Source of the DNA: Glaciimonas sp. PCH181
GTDB taxonomy: Bacteria; Pseudomonadota; Gammaproteobacteria; Burkholderiales; Burkholderiaceae_D
Direction: 5' to 3'
DNA: 64,000 nt
Assembly (NCBI RefSeq): GCF_003056055.1
Contig: NZ_PYFP01000001.1
Span: forward strand, 2,542,001 to 2,606,000
A program made the translations under genes and the position numbers. Shown one piece after another: positions 18,217-27,270 of the stretch; within the stretch, counting starts at the first letter, position 1; each line of letters opens with the position of its first letter. The notes beneath the pieces are model-generated. The model did not search any database, had not been told where the DNA came from, and saw only the letters and a program-made list of their open reading frames with translations.

Positions 18217-18837
18217 TTAGCTGGAATGCGCCGGATTCGTGACGCCGATTTCAGGACGGGCGATACCGATCAGGACATCTTTTGTGACGATGGCAGCCAG
18301 TTGTTCTTCGCTCCATTTTTCAGTGCCTTCAGGCCGGAACGGCAGCACCATATAGCGCGTCTCGGCAGAGGTATCCCAAACCCGGATCTCCACGCTTTCT
18401 GGCAGATCCAGCCCCATCTCGCGCAATACCGAGCGCGACTCCCGCACCACCCGCGAGCGATACTCGAAACTCTTATACCAATCGGGCGGCAAACCCAGCA
18501 CCGGCCATGCGGTGCACGAACACAACGTACACACGATGACGTTTTGCAGCGTGGGGGTATTTTCCAGCGCGACGATATATTCGCCTTGCGCTCCGGTATA
18601 GCCGAATACATCACAGGCTGCGGTGCCGTCTTTGAGCAGCAATGCGCGGTATTCAGGATCGACCCAGGCCCGCGCCACGACACGTGCGCCATTGGTGGGG
18701 TCGAAGTCCTCTTCCATTACATGCGTGAATTTTTCAACATAGCCATTCGGGACCAGCGCCTTTTCTTCCAGCGCCTGATTCAAGGCAAAGGCACGGTCGC
18801 TCTCTGAAGCTACAGCTTTAATTGCTTGCATAGACAT
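18217..18837 (-). CDS. Nitrile hydratase alpha subunit
   Basis: 206-residue metal-binding subunit. The claw motif VCTLCSCT gives Cys103, Cys106, Ser107 and Cys108. The CTLC form is usually diagnostic for cobalt enzymes, yet the following segment (CTAWPVLGLPPDWYKSFEYR) is like iron-type enzymes of Rhodococcus and Pseudomonas, so metal type is ambiguous. Three in-frame ATGs occur at 18843, 18837 and 18831. The GGAG element is 7 bp from 18837 but only 1 bp from 18843, so 18837 is preferred. It lies between aldoxime dehydratase and the beta gene. No p47K or p14K-type activator gene is seen. Confidence 0.93.
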   Translation of the reverse strand: MSMQAIKAVASESDRAFALNQALEEKALVPNGYVEKFTHVMEEDFDPTNGARVVARAWVDPEYRALLLKDGTAACDVFGYTGAQGEYIVALENTPTLQNVIVCTLCSCTAWPVLGLPPDWYKSFEYRSRVVRESRSVLREMGLDLPESVEIRVWDTSAETRYMVLPFRPEGTEKWSEEQLAAIVTKDVLIGIARPEIGVTNPAHSS

Positions 18838-18858
18838 CGTCATTCTCCGAAAAAATAG

Positions 18859-19905
18859 TTAGCCCGGCATCTGGTACGACAAGCCAGTATTGGCATGGCA
18901 ATTGATGTACTCATAGCGCTGTTCATCCGCTTTCAGCACAGACACTTCGTGATAGCCCTTCCATTTGAGCTCACCGCCAAGCTCCATCACCAGCCGCATG
19001 AAAGTACCAAAGATTTCGATATGCGTCGGGTGCGATTCCGACCAACGTTCAAGGTGGCCCAGCGAACGCCAATGACTCACAGAAAAAGCCTTCTCTATGC
19101 GTTGACCCATGGCATCGACATGCTGCATGTAGCGGTTGTTGTAACAACCTACTGCGGCACCCTTGTCACGTAAAAAATCCATACCGGCACGTAGCGTCGG
19201 TTCCATCTGAGTCAGATATAAATGGCGTTCCTTGTCTACGGTTTCACTCCAGTCCTGCCCGGAGCGGATCACGGTCAGATTTTCATGTCCCTGCACAAAT
19301 ACACGTCCGGACTGGGCGATCGTTTTTAACTCGCCCAGCGGTAACATGGCGTCGGTTTGTGAGTCGGCGATACGGTCGCGCATGCCACCCCAATAGCCAT
19401 GCTCCTGAATCTCGCCGCTACGTTCGCCCATAATCACCGCAACGCCCTCCATGCCCTCCGGAAAAGCTAGCAAGGTTTCAAATTGCTCGACTTTGGGCAG
19501 AATGATTTCGCGGAAATGTCCAACGCCATCGCTCAGACGTTCATCGGATAACCACCAGTTGGCAATCTCTGGTTGCGCTTCCCAGCGCTTAAATTGCTCT
19601 GGATCGTCCCAGTACGCGGTCGCGACCATATTGTCGTAACCTTCGGCATCGATGTAATGCGCCAGATCGTGGTGGCCCGGTCCATCCGTTGCCATAAAAC
19701 TTTCGGTTATCTGACGCAACGTTGCGCAAGCGGTGCCAAGCTTGGCCTGCCCCAGTGTCTGTACGCCAAAATAGCCCATAACGACTTGCTTGACCGATGC
19801 ATCGGCGCGCGCCACCCATGCTTCGAACGGCGGTTGATATTCGTCATCGATGCGGCGCGTGCGCGTGCGGGGACACATCAGATGCTTGTCGATTGCAGAT
19901 TCCAT
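18859..19905 (-). CDS. oxd: Aldoxime dehydratase (haem enzyme)
   Basis: 348-residue haem-containing lyase that dehydrates aldoximes to nitriles. It matches the phenylacetaldoxime dehydratase family in length and signature: IDDEYQPPFEAWVAR at the start, GYWGGMRDRI carrying the conserved Arg, and the C-terminal VSHWRSLGHLERWSESHPTH with the His residues that serve as haem ligand and catalytic base. AGGAGA precedes the ATG. It lies just upstream of the nitrile hydratase alpha gene, giving the order oxd, alpha, beta, amidase. Confidence 0.93.
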   Translation of the reverse strand: MESAIDKHLMCPRTRTRRIDDEYQPPFEAWVARADASVKQVVMGYFGVQTLGQAKLGTACATLRQITESFMATDGPGHHDLAHYIDAEGYDNMVATAYWDDPEQFKRWEAQPEIANWWLSDERLSDGVGHFREIILPKVEQFETLLAFPEGMEGVAVIMGERSGEIQEHGYWGGMRDRIADSQTDAMLPLGELKTIAQSGRVFVQGHENLTVIRSGQDWSETVDKERHLYLTQMEPTLRAGMDFLRDKGAAVGCYNNRYMQHVDAMGQRIEKAFSVSHWRSLGHLERWSESHPTHIEIFGTFMRLVMELGGELKWKGYHEVSVLKADEQRYEYINCHANTGLSYQMPG

Positions 19906-20036
19906 ATATTTCTCCTGAGTTAGCTGGATAGCGCTTCTATGAGTGATGAACAGAGCCGGTCAGCGCCACATAGTTAGTTGCAGATTGACTGCGGATTCAA
20001 TGCGGTTTGGCGACGATCACCGGCATGGAAAACGCA

Positions 20037-20951
20037 CTAGAAAATATGCACGTAACGCAGATTCATGCGGAAGTCTTCAGATGGACCATTTTGTACCGAC
20101 AGGTCGCGTCCCAATTGCAGCAATACTTGATCCTGAGCGGTAATAAATTTCGAAGCCGTCAGCCGCATGTTCGTGGAGCGGGTGGCATTGTTCCGATCGA
20201 CACCGTCGACCCGCTCGCTTCCTCCCCATAGCTGACCCAAGCCGATGGCCAGTGAACTGGTCGGGTCAGGCATATAACGCAACATAATCTGACCGGCGTA
20301 GCTGGTGTCTTGCTTCAAGGTGGCATTGTTTACGCCGTACTGGGTATTCTTGCCGTACCAAATGGCATCAGCTACCAGATCAACAGCCCAGTGCGGCGAA
20401 AAATGCTTGATATAGGCAGTCTGAAAATCCAGCTTCCAGCGATTCTCACCAAGATTGAAGGCGCTGGTATTGCTATAGGTGCCAGTCGGCACGTACACGT
20501 AGAAATTGGCGCTAAGGGTATCGCGTGCACTGTTGAGTAAGACCTTGATCGGTGCGGTCAAAATCAGATCGCCGACACCGGAGGCACTGCCTAGCACCGC
20601 AGCGCTTCCGCTGCCGCTAATATGTCCGAACGGCAGTAAAAACTGTGGATCAATCGTCATCGTCTCGGATAATTTATAGACGTGCAGCAGACGCGCAATC
20701 CCTACGTCCGAACGAACATTGAAATCGGAACTTGCCTTGTTCCCGTTACTATAAAGAGCATTGGTACTGGCATGCTGGTAATACATTGCACCAATCGTGG
20801 CCCCCACCGGAAATTGTTCATAGTCTCCCGGATTGACTTCGGCGGCCCAACTCGAAGTGGACGGAATTAATAGAGAAACCACGCCTAAAACGGCGGCCAC
20901 ACAGGCGCCTAAAATACGGCCGCCGAGATACATCATTTTTTGGTGATTCAT
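20037..20951 (-). CDS. Outer-membrane channel, phenol MetA/SphA type
   Basis: 304-residue protein with a signal peptide of about 36 residues (cleavage after SSWA) and a beta-barrel pattern up to the terminal aromatic (RYVHIF). It resembles the phenol-degradation MetA-pathway/SphA channel family, including FPVGATIGAMYYQHASTNA, the ENRWKLDFQTAYIKHF strand and the LGQLWGGSERVDG region. Such proteins accompany catabolic operons for aromatic or hydrophobic substrates. First in the run ahead of oxd, it probably admits the aldoxime or nitrile through the outer membrane. Confidence 0.75.
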   Translation of the reverse strand: MNHQKMMYLGGRILGACVAAVLGVVSLLIPSTSSWAAEVNPGDYEQFPVGATIGAMYYQHASTNALYSNGNKASSDFNVRSDVGIARLLHVYKLSETMTIDPQFLLPFGHISGSGSAAVLGSASGVGDLILTAPIKVLLNSARDTLSANFYVYVPTGTYSNTSAFNLGENRWKLDFQTAYIKHFSPHWAVDLVADAIWYGKNTQYGVNNATLKQDTSYAGQIMLRYMPDPTSSLAIGLGQLWGGSERVDGVDRNNATRSTNMRLTASKFITAQDQVLLQLGRDLSVQNGPSEDFRMNLRYVHIF

Positions 20952-21600
20952 CGCTCTCCTCGCTTCATTTATATTTAATAATTTTTATAGTCGACTTGAT
21001 TTCTTGAGTTGACGCGACCGAGTATATATAGGGAAAAAACGCGGTGCTTTGTTGAAACGGAATAGAAAGTTGACCCAAACGGCCCTCTTGAATTCCTGCC
21101 ACTTTATTGCAAAAATGGCAATAATTGTACTGAAATGAGCGTGCGTAATCGGCAGGCGCATTTTTCGGGGTATGCGATCTATAGCTGGACGATAGCTTGG
21201 GTGACCGCCCAAAACCGTGCATCCGAAAGGAAATAATTTCCAATAGGAATGATGATCTTTATATTAAATTCAGCGGGGATGAAGACGGCGAGCAAGCTGC
21301 TATAGCGGAGCGTTGTTGCAGCGTTGGCAACAGCTAATCCGCTAAGCATTAAACGCATTGCAGATATCGCGGGCGAGATGCCCTGAAGGAGTCAGAACGG
21401 TGCGGCAATGGAGGGCGAAGATCAATCATTAGCGCTTCGCAATCAGGCATCGCGCAAAAAACGTGATGACGGAAGCGCTAGTACGACACGTTGATAAGAC
21501 TGCTGGACTAATGACTTTGCGAGAGAGATTGGGGGGTTTCCCCCCGAACTCTACTCGCCTGAAAACTGATATTTACTAGTGTGTGAAACCGGATTAAATG
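20952..21600. other. Promoter region of nitrile operon, no gene
   Basis: About 650 bp without a supported gene between the start of the nitrile-pathway run and the stop of the MFS gene, both on the minus strand. It contains a near-perfect 13-bp dyad, GGAAATAATTTCC, at 21229-21241 and an AT-rich stretch just before the channel gene. The dyad is a candidate regulator site. The 92- and 75-residue open frames at about 20965-21243 overlap each other and show no family features. Confidence 0.5.
21531..21545 (-). terminator. G6-C6 hairpin after MFS gene
   Basis: GGGGGG-TTT-CCCCCC forms a strong short stem 55 bp beyond the MFS stop codon. There is no T-run on the minus strand, so it is at best a weak intrinsic terminator or an mRNA-end stabiliser. 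Confidence 0.4.
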
Positions 21601-22917
21601 TTATCGCTGCCCGAATTTCCTTTGTGCAACGATGAGCGAACATAGCGCCATAATAGCGATCGCCAACAGATAATAGCTAGGCGACAATTTGGACCCGGTA
21701 GTTGCTATCAGCCACGTGAGGATGAATGGTGCAAAACCGCCGAAAATCGTAACAGCGATGTTGTAGCCCAGAGAAAGGCCGGTCGTTCGCACTTGAACCG
21801 GGAAAATTGCTGACATTAGCGCTGGCATCGGTGCGAAGTAAAGGGTCGCCAGTGCGCCGAGAATAACCTGCACAAACATGAGGACAGCTATTGTCGGATG
21901 CGCGACCAGCAACGCAAACAAGGGATAACACAACAGAGCAGTCAATACCGCCGCCACCGTCATCACTCGTGCAGGCCCTTTGCGGTCTGCAAGGCTGCCG
22001 ACATAGGGCGAAGCGACGGTCATGATAACGCCTGTGACTAAGGTCGCTATGAACCCAACGGTAGGCGGCAGCCCGAGTTGGCGGATCGAATAAGTCGGCA
22101 TGTATAACGCAAGATAGTTACCCACTGAACCCAGCGCAACGAAACCGACAGTAACCAGCAAACGCAGCTTCTGCGCTGCAAACATGTCGCTTAATGGGGA
22201 CTCTGATATCTCGGCCTTACTGAATTCAGGTGTTTCTTCCATATGACGGCGAATGTAATAGCCCACCGGCGCGATGAGCAATCCGAAAATGAAAGGAATA
22301 CGCCAGCCCCAGCTCTCTAATTGGGCACCGGTAAGCGTTGCATTGAGGACGGCACCGAACAATGCAGCAAGCAGAATTGCAGCGCCTTGGCTGGCGACTT
22401 GCCAACTCGCATAGTAGGCACGCCGGTCCGGTGCATACTCAATGAGAAATGCGGTAGCGCTGCCGAATTCTCCACCGGCGGAAAACCCCTGAATTAGCCG
22501 GGCGATCAGAATTATCACCGAAGCAGCGACGCCGATTTGCGCATATGTCGGCACCACCACGATGATCAATGTACCGATCATCATCAAAAAGATCGACAGC
22601 GATAAAGCAGCCTTGCGACCGACCCTGTCAGCATAGGAACCAATCACAATTGCTCCCAGCGGCCGCATCAAAAACGATACCCCGAACGTGGCTAAGGCCA
22701 GCAGCAACGACAAATTTTCATTGGTCGTTGGAAAATACAGCTTCGCAATGACCAAAGCAAAGGTGCCGTAGGTGATCATATCGAACCATTCGAGTGCATT
22801 GCCGATTGACGCAGCAATCACCGCTTTTCTGGCCTTGGCGCGTCGCAACGCGATATCGGCCTTTTGGGATGTGGCGGTCTCCCCGCTATCCAATAAAGAT
22901 TTATTCATGTAACCCAT
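21601..22917 (-). CDS. MFS transporter, metabolite:H+ symporter family
   Basis: 438-residue, 12-helix transporter of the MHS branch (relatives of ProP and KgtP). Signatures: IGNALEWFDMITYGTFA in helix 1, GSYADRVGRKAAL in loop 2-3, and LIQGFSAGGEFGSATAFLIEYAP in the helix 4-5 region. The ATG has GGGGA 5 bp upstream. It is the last gene of the aldolase/aminotransferase/deacylase operon and so probably imports that pathway's substrate. MHS proteins take osmolytes, dicarboxylates and aromatic acids; the exact ligand is open. Confidence 0.9.
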   Translation of the reverse strand: MGYMNKSLLDSGETATSQKADIALRRAKARKAVIAASIGNALEWFDMITYGTFALVIAKLYFPTTNENLSLLLALATFGVSFLMRPLGAIVIGSYADRVGRKAALSLSIFLMMIGTLIIVVVPTYAQIGVAASVIILIARLIQGFSAGGEFGSATAFLIEYAPDRRAYYASWQVASQGAAILLAALFGAVLNATLTGAQLESWGWRIPFIFGLLIAPVGYYIRRHMEETPEFSKAEISESPLSDMFAAQKLRLLVTVGFVALGSVGNYLALYMPTYSIRQLGLPPTVGFIATLVTGVIMTVASPYVGSLADRKGPARVMTVAAVLTALLCYPLFALLVAHPTIAVLMFVQVILGALATLYFAPMPALMSAIFPVQVRTTGLSLGYNIAVTIFGGFAPFILTWLIATTGSKLSPSYYLLAIAIMALCSLIVAQRKFGQR

Positions 22918-22985
22918 TTTGTCCCCTGTATTTTAAGTTTTAAGGTTAATTGTCGAACTGTTTCCGAACTATTCCGAATGTTTAG

Positions 22986-24167
22986 CTATTCGGTAATAGT
23001 CAGATGCGTAGCCAGCTTTTTCATGAACTGCTCGCACTGGCTTATCTGAGACAACTCTACGTACTCATCGGCGCGATGCGCTTGCTGGAGACTGCCGGGG
23101 CCACAAATGACTGCGGTCATACCCGCCTTCTGAAACAAACCTGCCTCGGTGCAATAAGCAACCTTATCTGTGCCGCGAGATCCTGTCAGGGCCTGCGCCA
23201 GCTGGGCGATTTCAGCGTATGCAGCGGTATCAAATCCTGGCACCTCGGCCAGCGTTTCCAGTACGATATCGGCGAGAGGGTTCTCGGCTTTAATACGGTC
23301 ACGCAAATCACCAGTGATATAACGACGCAAACCACCAATGACATCCGGTGCAAGCACACCTCGAATCGTTCGGAATTCGAAATCGAATTGGCACCGATCG
23401 GGAACCGTGTTGACGGATAGTCCACCAGAGATTGTTCCCGTATTAGCTGTCGTAAAAGGGACCGCGAAATCTTTGTCGAACGGACCGTTTTCCCGGTACG
23501 TATCTGCCATGTCTCGGATATGACAAATGGCTCGCGCAGCGTACTCAATTGCATTCACGCCGTCTGGCGTAAGCGAGGAATGCGCGGCGCATCCATGCAC
23601 CGTGCATCGATACAGGTTGCTGCTTTTGTGGGCGGAAATCACGCGCATATCAGTCGGTTCACCGACAATGCAACTGTCCGGACGAATATCTTGGCGCGCC
23701 AGTTCACGTAGCATGACATCTGCGCCGAGGCAGCCCACCTCCTCGTCATACGACATCGCCAGATGCACTGGCGTGCGCAGGCGCGTAGCTGCAAAAGCGG
23801 GCAACATGGCAAGCGCCACGCCGAGAAATCCCTTCATGTCGCATGTGCCGCGACCGTACAGCCGACCATCACGGACAGTGGGATTAAATGGATCGCTTGT
23901 CCAATCTTGTCCTGTCACAGGTACCACATCGGTATGACCAGACAATACAACGCCACCCTTGGTGCTTCCATCGTGTGCAGGCAACGTGACAAAGAGATTT
24001 GCCTTTTTCCCGCTGGCATCGTAAATCAGCAAAGGGGAATGACCTGCTGCTATCAGGTGGTCGCGTACGGTTTCGATAAGACCCAGGTTGGACAAACGAC
24101 TGGTCGTATCGAAGCGCACTAGCCGTTCTATCCAGTCCAGAGACACGGGCTTGTCAATCAGATCCAT
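22986..24167 (-). CDS. N-acetylornithine deacetylase-like M20 amidohydrolase
   Basis: 393-residue zinc-dependent M20 peptidase of the ArgE type, removing an acyl group from an N-acyl amino acid. Metal ligands are visible: His in VLSGHTDVVPV, Asp in GRGTCDMKG, the Glu pair in SYDEEVGC, Glu in IVGEPTDM and a C-terminal His in QAHRADEYVE. The dimerisation domain is about residues 185-290. AGGAG precedes the ATG. It lies between aminotransferase and transporter genes rather than with arginine biosynthesis, so a catabolic N-acyl substrate is more likely than acetylornithine. Confidence 0.88.
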   Translation of the reverse strand: MDLIDKPVSLDWIERLVRFDTTSRLSNLGLIETVRDHLIAAGHSPLLIYDASGKKANLFVTLPAHDGSTKGGVVLSGHTDVVPVTGQDWTSDPFNPTVRDGRLYGRGTCDMKGFLGVALAMLPAFAATRLRTPVHLAMSYDEEVGCLGADVMLRELARQDIRPDSCIVGEPTDMRVISAHKSSNLYRCTVHGCAAHSSLTPDGVNAIEYAARAICHIRDMADTYRENGPFDKDFAVPFTTANTGTISGGLSVNTVPDRCQFDFEFRTIRGVLAPDVIGGLRRYITGDLRDRIKAENPLADIVLETLAEVPGFDTAAYAEIAQLAQALTGSRGTDKVAYCTEAGLFQKAGMTAVICGPGSLQQAHRADEYVELSQISQCEQFMKKLATHLTITE

Positions 24168-24212
24168 TGGTCAAACTCCTAATGAAAAAACTGCGGCGCA
24201 GTTTGCACCGAA

Positions 24213-25415
24213 TCAAGCAACTTTTAAGGAAGTATTCGCCAAAAACCGGGAAAGGCGTTTGACACCTTCGTCCAGACGATCGTGAGAACTGGCGTAACAC
24301 CAGCGCAAGTATCCCTCCCCTTCCGGCCCAAAGGCAACACCGGGAGCAAGACCCAGACCGCCATTAGCGACCAGGTCTTTGCAGAAGAGCAGACTATCCG
24401 AAACGCCGTGGATGCGGAAAAAAGTATACATCGCGCCGGGCGCTGGTCCCGCCAGTTCGACCGCGGGTATTTCTGCCAGTCGCTCAGCAAGGTGGTCGCG
24501 TGCAAGACGCAATCGGGATACTGTCCGCGCAATGACTGGCTCACCTTGTTCAATCGCGCATTGCGCCGCAGATTGCACAAATCCGGGTGTACAAGTATTG
24601 CTGTATTCGATAAGTTTTCCAATCTCCGGCAACGTGTCGCGCGGCACCACCAGCCAACCCACGCGCCAGCCTGTCATCAACCATGCCTTCGAAAAAGAGT
24701 TGCAACTGATCACCCGATCGTCAGGTTCGGCGATGTCTAAAAATGTTGGTGCAACCGCGCCGTTATAGTAATAACGCTCGTAGACGTCATCAGAAATAAT
24801 CCAGATGCCGTGCAATCGGCAATGCGCAAGAACGGTGCGCTGCTCTTCCGCAGACATCACCCATCCGGTGGGATTGTTCGGCGAATTAACCAGCAACGCC
24901 CGAGTACCGGGCGTCAACGCGGCTAACAGAGCATCGAGATCCAGACACCAGCCCGATGCAGAAAACGTCAGGCCGACGGTGCTGACCCGCGCTCCCAGTA
25001 CCTTTGGCATCTCCACAAGATTGGGCCAAAGCGGCGTTATTGCGACCACATGGTCGCCATTGCCAATGATCGCCTGTACCGCTGTCATCAGCGCTGAAGT
25101 ACCGGAACTGGTGATAGCGATATTGTCCACTTCACGCTTGCCGTGCAAGGCGCTGACATAGGCGGCCAACTGCTCGCGCAATGATGGTACGCCTAGCGTT
25201 TGCACATAAAAAGTCTGGCCTGATGCGATGTGCGCAATCGCGGCATCGCGGAATGCCTGAGGTGTTTGCTCATCGGGTTCGCCAAACCAGAAAGGCAGCA
25301 CATCAGTGCGCCCCATACCGGCATTGGCCACCTCGCGAATCTTTGATGATCGCAGCGACTGTATGCCAGGCCGTGCGCCCAGGCCGGGCCAATCCGGAGA
25401 GTTAGTTGACGTCAT
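24213..25415 (-). CDS. PLP-dependent class I/II aminotransferase
   Basis: 400-residue fold-type I aminotransferase. The PLP lysine is in CNSFSKAWLMTGWRVGW, with the upstream SPNNPTGWVMS loop, the D-x-Y pair in ISDDVYERYYY and the C-terminal Arg in GYLRWCYASS. The ATG at 25415 (AGGA 5 bp upstream) is preferred over 25433, which has no good ribosome site. Within the operon it would convert the freed amino acid to a 2-oxo acid for the neighbouring aldolase. The amino acid is unknown. Confidence 0.88.
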   Translation of the reverse strand: MTSTNSPDWPGLGARPGIQSLRSSKIREVANAGMGRTDVLPFWFGEPDEQTPQAFRDAAIAHIASGQTFYVQTLGVPSLREQLAAYVSALHGKREVDNIAITSSGTSALMTAVQAIIGNGDHVVAITPLWPNLVEMPKVLGARVSTVGLTFSASGWCLDLDALLAALTPGTRALLVNSPNNPTGWVMSAEEQRTVLAHCRLHGIWIISDDVYERYYYNGAVAPTFLDIAEPDDRVISCNSFSKAWLMTGWRVGWLVVPRDTLPEIGKLIEYSNTCTPGFVQSAAQCAIEQGEPVIARTVSRLRLARDHLAERLAEIPAVELAGPAPGAMYTFFRIHGVSDSLLFCKDLVANGGLGLAPGVAFGPEGEGYLRWCYASSHDRLDEGVKRLSRFLANTSLKVA

Positions 25416-25463
25416 ACTTATCCTGCTTAACAAGAGTGGGGAACAGACCTACGTACATACGCA

Positions 25464-26255
25464 TTAAAGTAAAGCCTTGAATTGCGCACGTGCTTGACGC
25501 GCGCCGCGGGCCAGCCATGCCACGTCAGAGTGCAGCGCGATGAACTGCACACCTTGCTTTCGATAGGCCGCCGCCTCATCAGGACTGCCTGCAAAAATGC
25601 CAACTGCTTTGTTCGCTATCTGGCAAGCCGCGATGACGGCGGCTACGGCTTCACGGACTGCCGCATGACCGGTATCCCCGAGGTGTCCCAGACTCGCCGC
25701 CATATCCGCCGTACCAATGAACAAACAATCAGCTCCCGGCAGCGCGGCGATAGCTTCTACATTTTTTAATCCCTCAGCCGATTCGATTTGCAATACTGCG
25801 CAAACCTGATCGTTCGCCATGGCGACAAAACCGGGATCTTGCCCATAGTTACCGGCACGTACCAAACCTGCCACCCCGCGCGTCCCGCCATTCCCGTTTG
25901 ATGGAAATCGCATAGAGGCAATGGCACGCTGGGCTTCCTCGACGTTATCGATATTCGGGAAAATAACCGTCTGGACACCGCAATCCATGGCGCGCTTGAC
26001 CAGTGCCGGGTCATTACTAGTCACCCGCACTACGGCGCTAGACGATGCGCCATGTACCCGCGCCGCGTCGATTGCTTGCAATTGCGCCACCAGATTGCCT
26101 ATGTCATTGGGAGCGTGTTCCATGTCGACTACTAACCAGTCAAATCCACAGTGAGCTACGGTTTCCGCCACTGCGGGGCTGGCCAAGGTCAGCCAGCATC
26201 CCTCGGTAGGTTCGAGAGCCAGCAGCGCTTGTTTAATTACGTTTGCATTTCCCAT
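25464..26255 (-). CDS. HpcH/HpaI-family aldolase
   Basis: 263-residue metal-dependent class II aldolase of the HpcH/HpaI (DDG aldolase) family, which cleaves 4-hydroxy-2-oxo acids to pyruvate or its analogue plus an aldehyde. Signatures: DWLVVDMEHAPND, IFPNIDNVEEAQRAIASMRF, the glycine/arginine loop NGGTRGVAG, the metal Glu in QIESAEGLKN, and DCLFIGTADMAASLG with the metal Asp. A GGAGA ribosome site is present. It is the first gene of its operon and divergent from an Lrp regulator. Confidence 0.92.
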   Translation of the reverse strand: MGNANVIKQALLALEPTEGCWLTLASPAVAETVAHCGFDWLVVDMEHAPNDIGNLVAQLQAIDAARVHGASSSAVVRVTSNDPALVKRAMDCGVQTVIFPNIDNVEEAQRAIASMRFPSNGNGGTRGVAGLVRAGNYGQDPGFVAMANDQVCAVLQIESAEGLKNVEAIAALPGADCLFIGTADMAASLGHLGDTGHAAVREAVAAVIAACQIANKAVGIFAGSPDEAAAYRKQGVQFIALHSDVAWLARGARQARAQFKALL

Positions 26256-26423
26256 GATTTCTCCATAGCGACAAAAGGCTTAAGGCACGTGACGACATCT
26301 AATTAGCCCTTAACATGAGCACAACGATACAGGGAGAATAGAGAAATTTCCTTTGATTTTTTGGTCGTAAAATGTAATATTTTGGAATGAAAATCTGAAA
26401 AATATAAAATTATTGGAATAATC

Positions 26424-26906
26424 GTGCAAAGTAAAAATTTCGACCGTACCGATATGCAGATTTTGGCGGCCTTGCAAGTTGATGGCCGCCTTTCCAGTGC
26501 TGAATTGGCTGAACGTGTTTCCCTCACCCCGTCACCTTGTTGGCGACGTGTAAAACGACTGGAGGATGAAGGGGTTATACGTGGATACCGAGCGGAGATT
26601 AATCCCAAGAAACTAGGCTTTGATGTCACCGCCTTCGTCTATATTTCGCTGGATAAAAAGGGGGCGGAGAGCGTCCGTGAGTTCGAGGATGCAGTAAGGC
26701 AAGTTCCCGAAGTACTGTCTTGCCATTGTATTTCTGGCCGCTACGATCATCAACTCACCGTGATTGCGCGCAATCTGGAAGCGTTCGGTGAACTGACTCG
26801 CCACGTGCTGGGTTCGTTACCCGGCGTCAAAGAAGTCTATACGTCATTTGTACTGAAAGAAGTCAAAGGCGCTGGACAAGCAATCTCGTTGCCAGTTGAG
26901 AATTGA
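26424..26906 (+). CDS. Lrp/AsnC-family regulator
   Basis: 160-residue Lrp-type regulator with a GTG start. The N-terminal helix-turn-helix includes LSSAELAERVSLTPSPCWRR at about residues 20-40. The C-terminal RAM domain, about 65-145, includes CISGRYDHQLTVIARNLEAF. It is divergent from the aldolase across an AT-rich 168-bp gap with many A- and T-tracts of the kind Lrp proteins favour. It probably senses the amino acid that the neighbouring operon degrades. Confidence 0.92.
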   Translation: MQSKNFDRTDMQILAALQVDGRLSSAELAERVSLTPSPCWRRVKRLEDEGVIRGYRAEINPKKLGFDVTAFVYISLDKKGAESVREFEDAVRQVPEVLSCHCISGRYDHQLTVIARNLEAFGELTRHVLGSLPGVKEVYTSFVLKEVKGAGQAISLPVEN

Positions 26907-27270
26907 CCATCACTGAGCAGAATTCAGGATGCGGTGTATGACCGCTTCAGCCTGATAAGGGAGTGGTTTGATCTGGTCCTCGGTTATTACTCGGTGCATA
27001 CGACGTCTGCTGCATTGCAGGGCGGCGAGGCGCATATAGCAGCAATTCGCGCCGGGGCCAGCTAAGCTATACCTCCGTAACCCGCCTTGTCCGCTTGGCA
27101 GTCAATTCTACTGATTTAGCCAGGCGCAACGCCTCCAACACGCAGTAGGATTGCGGCGGGCAAGCGGCGGTTGCAAATTGTTATCGTAGTTAAACAAACA
27201 CCTGCAAACCGAACCCCGGGATCAGTGCTGCGTTGATGGTATTTTTATTCACAGAGACAGACCGCGCAAC
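26907..27270. other. Intergenic, no supported gene
   Basis: About 360 bp between the converging lrp-like and fur-like genes. A small hairpin, AGGCG-CAA-CGCCT, lies near 27121-27133. No gene or RNA was recognised; the scattered stops and codon-like composition suggest worn coding sequence, without an identifiable source. Confidence 0.35.

Noticed and set aside
18202..18807. 201-residue plus-strand frame
   Set aside because: Antisense to nitrile hydratase alpha, whose catalytic motif is unmistakable.
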